DNA of 64,000 nucleotides from Solanum dulcamara. Lineage: Eukaryota > Streptophyta > Magnoliopsida > Solanales > Solanaceae. The notes under the pieces were generated by a model. It had not been told where the DNA came from. It worked only from the letters and a program-made list of their open reading frames with translations, and ran no database searches. A program made the position numbers and the translations under genes. The stretch lies in assembly GCF_947179165.1 (NCBI RefSeq), contig NC_077238.1, forward strand, positions 41,593,793 to 41,657,792, written 5' to 3'. The number at the start of each line of letters is the position of its first letter. Position 1 is the stretch's first letter. Positions 34,601 through 44,530 of the stretch are shown in pieces.

Positions 34601-34976
34601 TGAGGCATCAGCTAATGTCATCACAGGTACTATTCTCATATGTCAGCAGATTGCTTCAGCTTTATTTGATCCAAGTTCCATATTTCTTCTGTGTCTAAAT
34701 TTTTTGCTCTTTGTATGGGTACTATTTATGCATCACTCGAGGTGCCATTGCGTGTTTTGACCTCGTATGGTGACTATTCTGGGGCATGAGACCCGAGCAG
34801 ATTTTATTTTACTTGATATGCTAGACTCTGATGTTATTCTGGTCATGGATTGGCTATACCCTCACAATGCAGTTTTTGACTGTTATGCCAAGACCGTTAC
34901 CTTAGCCATGCTTGGCATTCCCCCGATCTTATAGCAGGGTATTTATAGCCTCTCATCAATAGGGATTACATCTTTT
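34590..34976 (+). pseudogene. protease remnant, element C
   Basis: EASANVITGTILICQQIASALFDPSSIF near 34600-34690 marks the active-site region (DPSS in place of DPGS). LLDMLDSDVILVMDWLYPHNAVFDCYAKTVTLAM follows near 34808-34910. The part between is deleted or out of frame. Confidence 0.8.
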
Positions 34977-35794
34977 ATGCAGACCCAACGGCTAGTTACT
35001 TTCAATTGTTTGGCCTACTTAGCATATGACTGTGATGTGTCCAGCGAGAACCCTTCTGTTTATTCAGTTCCTGTAGTCTGGGAGTTTACCGATATCTTTC
35101 CTATGGACCTACCTGGCCTTCCTCTAGAGAGAGATATTGACTTTTCTATAGACTTGGAGCTGGGCACTAAGCCTATTTCTATTCCACCTTATCACATGGC
35201 GCTAGCAAAGTTCAAGGAGCTCAGTGTGCAGCTTGATGAACTCCTAGGTAAGGGATTTATTCATCCGAGTGTGTCTCCATAAGGTTCTCCAATTATGTTT
35301 GTAAAGAAGAAAGATGAGACTATGCAAATGTGTGTAGACTACAAGCATCTCAATAAGGTGATAGTGAAAAATAGTTACCCCATGTGTCATATTGATGATC
35401 TATTCAACCAGCTTCAGGGCGCTGCCGTGTTTTCTAGGATTGATTTGAGGTCCTCTACCACTAGTTGAGGATTAGAGTGGTTAATATTCCTAAGACTACT
35501 TTTCAAACTCGTTATGGACACAACAAGTTTCTTGTGATGTCTTTCGGGCTTACTAATGCCCCCACAACCTTTATAGACCTTATAAATCGAGTATTTAGGC
35601 CTCATCTTGACTCCTTCGTGATTGTATTCATAGATGATATACTAGTATACTCGCGGAGTAGAGAGAAGCATGTGCAGTATTTAAGGATTATGCTCTAGAC
35701 TTTAAGAGATCAGGAGCTTTATGCAAAGTTATCAAAGTGTGAGTGTTGGTTGGAGTCTGTGGCATTCCTGGGAAATGTGGTGTCCAAGGAGGGT
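34977..35794 (+). pseudogene. reverse transcriptase remnant, element C (5' part)
   Basis: The frame 34977-35282 holds the linker and fingers (WEFTDIFPMDLPGLPLERDI, then KFKELSVQLDELLGKGFIHPSVSP). After a stop the same domain continues with [16 protein letters not shown], and after a frameshift in 35465-35698, which carries GLTNAPTTF and the catalytic FIDD at its residues 55-58. The domain is cut at 35794 in [10 protein letters not shown] by an inserted solo LTR and resumes after it. Confidence 0.9.
35790..35794. repeat. Target site duplication of solo LTR 1
   Basis: AGGGT here pairs with AAGGT at 38029-38033. The element C reading is continuous across (VVSKEG then MVDL). Confidence 0.75.
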
Positions 35795-38028
35795 TATAAC
35801 ACCTAGTGTTATCCTATCCTAAACTAGGCTCGATGACTATGAGAAATATTGAGGAAAAGAACTGACTTTGAGGACCATGAGTGTCCTCTACAATTCTTAG
35901 AGAATTCTACGAGTCATAGGAATAACAAGCAGATCCTACCAACACTTAATAAAATTTTGATTTGGAGAAGTCTTCCTATGAGCTACCATTACGAGTCATA
36001 ATGATTTCTACGAGTCGTACAAATGACTTGTAGGAACACCTGACACTTACCCAAAATCCAAAATGTAAATATCACTTCTACAAGTTAATTTGAAGACTCG
36101 TCAAAGAGTATACGAGTCATAAGAACGAATCATATGAAAAGATCAAAAACTTAATTTTCCCTAATTTTCCAAAACCTGATGGACGAGTCTACGAATCGTT
36201 GAGTGGACTATGACTCATAGACCTGAGTCGTAGACCCTTACCTTATTCATCCTAGTTCCATGATTGCAAACGACGATTCATCAGAGTTTTTATGAGTCGT
36301 AATGACGACTCGTAGACAACCAATTTTAGTTTTTAAGGAAGGGTATTTGTGTCTTTTTCCACCCTTTCCAAACTAAAACCTTGATGTTTTAGGACTAAAT
36401 TAAGTTCCCCATCGGTATCCTGAACACCTAAGTCTCATTAACTCTTAGACTAATTGAGAGCGAGGATTTGAGAAGAGAAGAAAGGCTAGAGTTCAATTTC
36501 TTCAAATAAGGTCTTCGAATTCTCGATTGTTCTTCGGGTCTATGTATGTAAGGCTGAACTAAAATATGGATTTTTTCCTCCATATGCCCATGATTGTGAT
36601 AGATTGATTGTGAATGGATTGAGTCCCCAATAATGTGTTCTTGAGAATTTCTTTTCTAAAAATTACACATTTTAATGATTATTAATAAGTTCATGCTTCC
36701 TACAATCAAATTCCTTGATCATATGGTTTGAACTACTTGTTTTATAAACCCTGATAGCATATTGATTGATAATGAATTATATACATCGAAAGATTGAGTA
36801 TAGAGCCTTGAACTTGTAAATGTATGGTTGTGACTAGGAGGAGAGCATGATGACAGTGTTGATGAGTTGATAGTCCTATATATTTTCATAATTGAACCCA
36901 AGTAAATGGTCTTAACTGATTGTTCTCATAAATGATTGTCTAAAATTTTTCTTAAAATAAATGATTGGAAAATTGATTTGGTTGAGAAGATTGATTTGGT
37001 AGAATGAATGAGTTGAAATGAGTCTAAAAGAGACTATTGATTTGTTTAATTTAGATTGATGGTCTTATAAGATTTGAGTCTTAGGGGGAGTATTGAGCAC
37101 CAAATTGGGTAAGAGTAAGTAATAACTCGAACCCAATAACTACATCGCCAAAGTAGGAGATGATTAAGCTATTAAGTCAGATGTTTCCTAAATTATTATC
37201 TTGACATGATAGGGCTTGATTGGTTTTGGATCCATAAATGGTTGATTCGTTCTTACCCTGGCAAGGTATTCAACAGACGTGGAAACAACAGTAGCTTATG
37301 GTACTATCACTGGCTTATAAGTAATGGTTGTCGGATAAGAGAAACTCCCATATAAGTCTTGATAGTACTCCAATTTGTATTGGATTGGATCATATATGAT
37401 TGGTCTCTGACTAAGTCTTACTCTTGCTTTAGACTTCTGACATTCTGATTGAGTTCTTTATCCTTGATTGAGTTACTTGAATTAAATCTATTCTACCTTA
37501 TGTATGCTTCATTCTGCTATTTTATATACTCATACATTCCATGTACTGATATCCATTTGGGCCTGCATCATTTCATGATATAAAGATAGGTACTAGAGAA
37601 TATCAACAGGCGCATCGTTGATCATATATTTGCATTCAGCTATTTTGTGAGTCCTCCATGTTTTTAGAGGATATCATATTTATCTTTCTAGATTTTGAAT
37701 TATCTTTTCTTTATTTGATTTGAGGTAGCTATGAGCTTGTCATTGGCACCATCTAAATAGTTAATAGAGGCTTCATACACTAGAATAAAGATGTTGTCGA
37801 TTGGTTTTTCTTCTAGCTAGTTTCATTCATACTAGTCTTGTGAATTTGATTGATTTGAAAAATTGTTGTCTCTTGGCCTAAATTATGACTAGCATTCATA
37901 ATGAGTTGAGTCTTCCGCTAATAGATTATGATTGAATGAATATTTGATTGAACTAAGTGGTTCTCTTAAGGAGCAGTAATGGTCTTTAAGTGACAACCAT
38001 ACCTAGGGTACCCTCATGGGGTGTTACA
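35795..38028 (+). mobile_element. Solo LTR 1 (TATAACACC...GGTGTTACA), in reverse transcriptase of element C
   Basis: 2234 bp without coding capacity or primer site. The ends are inverted (TATAACACC / GGTGTTACA) and flanked by a 5-bp duplication with one mismatch. A palindromic-word cluster lies near its start (35925-36320). It differs from solo LTR 2 in sequence but shares layout, so it is a related family. Confidence 0.8.
35925..36320. repeat. Palindromic-word cluster (ACGA-S-TCGT type) in solo LTR 1
   Basis: About fifteen variants of TACGAGTCGTA. Perfect hairpins: GACTCA-TAGACC-TGAGTC (36212-36229) and GAGTCGT-AATG-ACGACTC (36294-36311). Confidence 0.85.
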
Positions 38029-38160
38029 AAGGTATCATGGTAGATCTGGCCGAGATAGAGTCTATTTATTGATGGGCTAGGCCCACATCTGTTGCAGAGA
38101 TACAGAGTATGAGTCGAGTTTTTGGAGGCTCAAGGAGATGCTTACTACCGCTCATATTCT
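38029..38160 (+). pseudogene. reverse transcriptase remnant, element C (3' part)
   Basis: It resumes after solo LTR 1 with MVDLAEIESI and ARPTSVAEIQS. Roughly 100 bases that encode the AGYYRRF-type connection in relatives are missing near 38110, joining straight to the GGSRRCLLP-type text in a shifted frame. Confidence 0.75.
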
Positions 38161-38580
38161 GGCTCTTCCAGTTTAGGGTGAGAGTTGTTCAGTATATTGT
38201 GATGCTTCTAGTGTAGGTCTTGTCTATATTCTGATGCAGCGGGCCAAGTTATTATTTTTTCTTCTAGACAGTTACTAGCGCACGAGTGAAAATACCCCAC
38301 TTATGATTTACAATTCACGGTGGTTCTTTTTGAGCTCAAGATGTAGAGGTACTACTTATATGGGGTCCATTGTGGGATATATACAAATCACCGTAGCCTA
38401 CAAAACATTATGAGCTAAAGGGATCATAATTTTAGACAACGGTGCTGGATTGAGCTCTTAGCAGATTATGACATCGCCATTCTCTACCATCTGAGTAAGG
38501 TGAATGTAGTAGAGGACTCTTTGAGCCGAAAAGTAGGGAGTATGGTTAGTTTGGCTTACTTGCCTGCTGTGGAGTGACCC
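38161..38580 (+). pseudogene. RNase H remnant, element C
   Basis: CDASSVGL near 38195-38225 is the first catalytic block. Later blocks are in other frames or carry stops. Order and spacing match element A (3691-4090). Confidence 0.7.
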
Positions 38581-39355
38581 CTAGACTTGGACATCCAGTC
38601 TTTGGCTAATAGGATGGTCATGTTGGATATCTCAAATTCTGGAATAATTTTGGATTTTGTGGGAGCTCAGTCGTCTTTATTGGATCAGATTCATGGTTGA
38701 CAGTTTGAGGATGGAGCATTGGTAGAGCTTTGATAATTAGTATTATGAGGTGAGGGTGGCTAGGCTTCTATAGATTCATATGGGGTACTACGGTTTGATG
38801 TTCACCTTTGTTTTCCCAGAGTTGGAGACTTTATTTAGTTGATCCTTCGTAAGGCCCACGATTCCAGATACTCTATTCATCCAGGCACCACGAAGATGTA
38901 TTGGGATTTGAGATAACATTATTGGTGGAATGGAATAAAGAGAGATATAGCAGAGTGTGTGTCCCGTTGTTTGAGTTGCCACCATATTAAGGCCGAGCAT
39001 CCGAGGCCTGGTGGGGAATTTCAGAGATTACCTATTCCTGAGTGGAAATTGGAGTGTATTACCATGGACTTCGTGATGGGACTACCCCGGACACCCAGAG
39101 GTAGTGATAGTATTTGGATCATCATTGATCGATTGACCAAGTAAGCACACTTCTTACTAGTACAGTCTACTTTCAGTACAGAGCATCTAGCTCGGTTCTA
39201 TATTTAGGAGGTGGTCTATTTTTATAGGGTACCGTGTCTAATATATTAGATAGGGGGTCTCAGTTTACTTCCAGTTTCTTGAGAACTTTTTAGAGAGAGT
39301 TAGGCACCCGGGTTGATCTTAGCACTACATTTAATCCATAAAGCGATGGCCAGTC
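38581..39355 (+). pseudogene. integrase remnant, element C (5' part)
   Basis: The zinc-binding part reads CVSRCLSCHHIKAEHPRPGG near 38956-39015, with both zinc Cys present (C-x2-C). The frame 38959-39144 continues into WKLECITMDFVMGLPRTPRGSD with the first catalytic Asp, and IWIIIDRLTK. A stop follows. The second Asp block (DRGSQFTSSF-like) is recognisable near 39240-39280 with frameshifts. Cut at 39355 by solo LTR 2. Confidence 0.85.
39351..39355. repeat. Target site duplication of solo LTR 2
   Basis: CAGTC here pairs with TAGTC at 41596-41600. Integrase text continues across (GDGQS before, [10 protein letters not shown] after, in relatives). Confidence 0.7.
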
Positions 39356-41595
39356 TATAAGACCCCAAAAGTCAAAAAGTCAAAACCAAGGAGAAATTCT
39401 CAATTTTTGGACTAACCTTATATTTACGAGTCACTATACATCTCATAGAACTTTCTATGACTGTAAGAGTGAGTCGTAGAGTGCTTCTCAGAGTCTGTTC
39501 AGGACCAAGTTTAGGAGTAGTCCTACGACTCAGTAGGATGAGTCGTTGTCCTATTGATGAGTCGTAAGAATGAATCTTTTCAAAATTTTAGAGACCCTCT
39601 ATTTGTAGGTTTTCAAAACCCTGCAGGACGATTCATGTTTATGACTTAAAGTATTTTAGATAAGTCGTAGACACAATTCGTAGGTAAAGATCAAAGGCCC
39701 CAAATTTAGGGTCTTCTCCGACCTACAGAATGATTTTTATTGATGACTCGTGATCTTGAAGATGAGTCATAACCATAACTCATAGATCCAAGTTCAGAGG
39801 TTCTTAAAATCCCAAAAACTAAGTACCCACACTACGACTCAAGTCTATGAGTCATAGACTTGAGGATGATTCGTAGAAGTGAACTCGTAGGGTCAAATTC
39901 CTAATTTAATGAAGGGTAATTATGCGTTTTCCCAAGTTTAGTTCAATGAAACTAGACACAATATAGCTAATTTCAAGCCTATAACTATCCATTCCTTCAA
40001 AATTCCCTCAATTCTAAATCATTCATCTAAATTATCCTAAGGCAAGAACACAATTTCTCTCAAAGTTCTTCTCCAAACTCCAAGCTAGGGTTTCAGATTT
40101 CATCAAGGTTTCTTCTCCAATTCTAGGTGAAGTCAATCAAGGTATATGGTGATTGATACATGTGTCCCTTTCACCCATGGAGTTCCAAATGTTTCTCCAA
40201 GTTTTCCTTAATTTTCAATGGTTTATGACCCTAGTTTTGATGAATTGCATTGGGCTGTTTCAATTTTATTTTGAATTGTTATCAATGATTATTCTAAGCA
40301 TGTTTATACATAAATTGTATTATTTTAAGTTGAATTATGAATGCCCGTGCATAAAGTTAATTCCAATTATGAATATAAAGTTAAATATGATTTTCACAAG
40401 TTGATGGTGCGTTCAATGATGTTTAAAGGAAGTTTTCATGAATGAAGTTGAAATTAAGATTTAATGATGAAGTTACGATGATGATCAATTATGATCTGAG
40501 AAAGTTATTATGGTATGATAAGTACCATTCTCACACAATCATGTTTAAGATGGTGTAAGGATAATTCTCACCAAATTTATAAATTCTTATGAATCACTAA
40601 AGTTAATGTGCTACTCCCAATATATTTTTCAAAGATGGATTGATAGGTAGTTGCTATCTTTTCCTATAATATTATGATTATGTTTTAATAAATTCCGTTG
40701 GGATATTAACTAAGCACTAAGAGTACTTCTAGGTGGAGTTCGGTCCGGTAACGTAATTATTTACCCAAGGAAATTCTACTAGCAATCTAAAGTCCCAAAC
40801 TACGTTACCCACGTATGTTGCCTTCATGGACTAGCTAGTGGATCCACATATAACTCACAAAGTTAAAGTTGTTTCTCACGAAGTCTATCCTGGCAAAGTA
40901 GCCTCTCTCTTCTCAATGTGAGAATTACATTGGATTCCATGTTATAGCTCGCATGGTCTTAAGATGTCAGTTAAAGGTGTTATCCCACACAAGTTGAATG
41001 CAAAGATATGAGATTTACTATGAAGTTTTATGATGCATTGACCACAAGTTTAATGTGCTTTTAAATGTTTTTAAGCCTTATTCATATTCATTATGATGGT
41101 CATGCATCTGTCATATTGCTCACATTCCTTTACTTGTTCATTCATATCTCACATACTTAGTACCTTATATGTACTAATGCATATTTTACCTACATTGTCT
41201 TATAATGTAGGGGTGAACGTTGACCATCCTATTCGTGGCTAGAGTTGTTTTAGTTGTCCAACAAGTTGGTGAGTCCTCATTCATCGAAGACATGACATGT
41301 CTTTCACGTTGTTTACTTGACTTTTATCTTTTGTTCGGGTGAGCTATGAGATTTTCCTAAGCCCCCATCAAGTCTAGAATAGAGGCATGATTAGACATTC
41401 AAAGGTTGTAAGTCCATTTTTGGACATTTGGATTGACTTTACTTTTCTTGACGTTTATGTTGAGTTTATACTTCTGATTATGTTTTTATGCTTCCTTTAC
41501 TATATGTATGCAGTGTATGCTAAGATGTCTTAGCTAAGATCCCTCATAATCTCGATTGCTGTATTATGTCTAGGCCCTATGCTCGGGTAATAACA
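39356..41595 (+). mobile_element. Solo LTR 2, family S (TATAAGACCCC...AATAACA), in integrase of element C
   Basis: 2240 bp, non-coding, with a 5-bp target duplication. It aligns with the LTRs at 58555-60725 (plus) and 49144-50671, 55883-56312 and 29014-30065 (minus). Shared words include CCCTTTCACCCATGGA near 40165 and the leader AGCTAGGGTTTCAGA near 40085. The cluster lies at 39430-39890. Confidence 0.85.
39430..39890. repeat. Palindromic-word cluster (ACGACTC type) in solo LTR 2
   Basis: It contains the strongest hairpin of the window: ACGACTCA (39525-39532) and TGAGTCGT (39539-39546), perfect 8-bp arms with a 6-base loop. More than ten other variants of ACGAGTC/GACTCGT are present. Confidence 0.88.
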
Positions 41596-42386
41596 TAGTC
41601 AGACCGCACTATTCAGGTTTTAGAGGATATGCTGCGAACTTTCTATTGTAGTTTGGGGGTTATTGGGAGTAGAACTTGGCTTTGACGGAGTTTGCGTACA
41701 ACAACAACTACTACTCTAGTATTCATATGGCCCCATGCGAGGCTTTATATGGTAGGTGTTGTCACACTTCGGTTAGTTGGTTCGAGTCTTCAAAGCCTGG
41801 TCCATACGGTACTGATTCACTTCAGGGTCTGCATTATTTAGGATAGACTGAGGAAAACTCAAATTAGGCACCAAAGTTACGTTAATCGTATGCTCTGACC
41901 CTTGTACTTTGAGGTTGGAGATTGAGTATTCTTGTGAGTGTCGCCTTTGAAGAGCGTGATGATATTCGGCAGGAAGGGTAAGCTTAGCCTCAGGTATATT
42001 GGGCCTTTTGAGATTCTGAGGAGAGTTGGAGAGGTTTCTTATGAGTTGTCTCTACCTCCAACATTTTAAGCTATACATCACGTTTTCCACTTTCTATATT
42101 ATGCCATTATATCCTAGTTGAGTCTCACGTGCTTCAGTATGATTTTGTTGAGTTGGATGATCGAAGAACCTTTGTTAAGGAGCTAGTTGCTATATTAGCT
42201 AGAGGTGTTCGCTTGCTGTGTTCAGGTCAATCTTTGTGGTTAAGGTACACTGGTAACATCGTTCAATAGAGGAGGCTATTTGGGAGACCGAGCAAGATAT
42301 ATAGGAGCAGATCCTATGCTAATTTGAGCCTCTTAGTAGATCTTTGTCTTTACTTTTGCAAAGAAAAGTTCTTTTAGTAGTGGATG
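41596..42386 (+). pseudogene. integrase and chromodomain remnant, element C (3' part)
   Basis: It resumes with the word [10 protein letters not shown] (about 41605-41635), then ALTEFAYNNNYYSSIHMAP in shifting frames (about 41670-41730). The C-terminal domain with SPLKSVMIFGRKGKLS lies near 41935-41990. A faint chromodomain trace (DDRRTFVKELVAILARGV) lies near 42155-42210. Many stops. The last bases (AAGTTCTTTTAGTAGTGGATG) match the pol-LTR junction of element A. Confidence 0.8.
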
Positions 42387-43064
42387 TTTTAATGACCCTT
42401 CATGTCATTTTTATGTTTCTGGTTCCATTTCATCATTTAGAGCATTCCTATAGTGACCCCAGGTCATTTATGACCTGCTAGCGCCAATAGCTTGGTCGTC
42501 TTATCATTCATTTGGGTTTTAGACCCATTTCCCCATTTTGGAGCTTTAGAACTTGAAAAGTTGACTTCGATTATAACTTTAATGAAATTCTAAAGGTTCC
42601 ATCAGCTCTGAAATGACAAAAATAGGCTAGAAGCATGGTTGACATAAGTATCGAGGCAATCGATTCGAGATTGGGGCTATTTGGCGCTTTTATCATTGAA
42701 ATTTGGCCCATAGTTGACTTTGATCAACATTCTTTGAAACTGAACTCAGATAAAAATAATGACAGTGAGGTTAGCTCTGAAATATCGAGTTTGTTCTAGA
42801 ATGACCCTTTGTTCACTTTCTGAGACTTCCAGTCTAATCCCGAGGCCCATTATAAATTTAGCTCAAAATGGCACATGGGTATAGGACCCACTTTTCTTTA
42901 AAATGACCTCGAATGGGAATTTAAAATGCACAATTGAGTCCAAAATATTGAATTTAGTGGGGTAGCATACCTCTCTTGCATGCATGGGGATCCGAATGAA
43001 TCCCAAGCACCCCATTGGAAAATTTGACATGCCAAGTCCATTTTCCACTAGCTGAGTCTGGTGT

Positions 43065-43260
43065 CGTCTCTAAAGCGACTCTTAATTTCTAAATCCAGTG
43101 CCGCTAAAGCAGTTAGAAGGTCGCTAAAGCGACTAGGCCCCATTGTGGGGTGTCTCTAAAGTGACAGGTGGTCACTAAAGTGACCCCTAGCTTAAGAGAT
43201 AGGGTTCTCGCTTAAGTGAAGACCGCCTCTTCGAGGTGGTTGATTAAGCGACCATCGGGT
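43065..43260 (+). repeat. Palindromic-word cluster (CTAAAGCGAC type) in 3' LTR of element C
   Basis: Seven or more variants of GTCGCTAAAGCGAC. Perfect hairpins: GTCGC-TAAA-GCGAC (43120-43133) and GGTCAC-TAAA-GTGACC (43170-43185). The flanking LTR is homologous to element A and to 18364-19430, but the cluster word is unrelated to theirs. Confidence 0.88.
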
Positions 43261-44324
43261 GTTCTCTATTGCTACACCTGAGGCTCGTTTTAAGTTCAAG
43301 AATTCAATTATTTCTTGGAACTTTGAGTTTTGATTTCTCTTTCAATATAGATCTGATTTGAGTGATTCCAAAGACTAGATTGCGTGGTTTTTCGAGAGGA
43401 TTTTATTGGTGTGATGAGATTTAGGATTTAAGGCTTTGTTTGAGTTAAATTTCTCCTTTTCCCTTTGAGTTTGGATGTTCTTGAGCTAAGTTGTCAATTT
43501 TAATGCATGTTTGGTTTATAGCTGATTCTAATGTGTGAATTATGTTTCATTTTGGAACACAAGCTTTGGGTAGGAATTAGGACCTATTTTTGGAGTCAAT
43601 TCGGCGAGTTACGGAGCGGCTCTCATAATTACCAATTTTTGACTACGAAATAGGTCAGTTTCCAAATTCGATAATTTTAAAGACATAACGATTGTATTGA
43701 TGGTGTGAGTCTATTTTTGGCAGCGTGACGGCATTTTGAGGCCATATGAAAAGTAAAAGCTCTGGCAAAGTAATTTGGAGCGCGCGTGTTAAGCCTACAA
43801 GTAGGCTTCGACTTTCCGCTTTTTAGATTGAACTAGCATGTATGAAATCATGTTAAGATAGATAAAATTTGGGGTGGGTAGATTATTTATATACTTTAGG
43901 TGTTAGAAATCATGTTTTAGGCTTTTTATCAGGTATTTCGGTTAATTGAAAATAAGTGATCTCCTCCGTGATATGTTATTCTTATAATTGGCGTCGATTT
44001 CATATATTTGGTATTGTGGAATATGTTGTCCTTAGTATAGGTTGTTGGAACTTTTTTTAGATGCCCCGACATCGCTTCGATGGACTTGTGTCGGTAGTTG
44101 GGCCTTAGCTAGGCGGTAACTTTTCTCTTCTGAATAGCCTTATCTATAATTTCCAATGAGTGTGATATTTTAGATGCGTCCATGATACTAGACTTCTTGT
44201 TCGTCTTGTATGGTTTCTTTTGAAGCCCTGGCGATATATCGGTTGATTCATTATGGAAGTGATCCTCTGTAGTTATTAGTGTTTTATTGAAAATGAGAAT
44301 ATTCGGCACCATCATTAACTAATA

Positions 44325-44530
44325 TGTGACCATCCGGGTCCTAATCTCGGCCTCCATTCTGGAATACCATCGGGAAGATCGCCTCTACCGGCTTGTTAGT
44401 ATGGCAAACATCTGGGTCCTAGTCCAGCCTCGACCATAACGATAGATTATGGAGCGTATCTGGGTCCCAATTTTGGCCTTGACCACATTGAGAACACAAG
44501 TAATCATCTAGGTGCCAGTCCCGGCCTCGA
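44325..44530 (+). repeat. Tandem zone in 3' LTR of element C
   Basis: Units with ATCTGGGTCCTAGTCC and GTCCCGGCCTCGAC recur about every 50-60 bp, matching 32038-32250. Confidence 0.7.
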
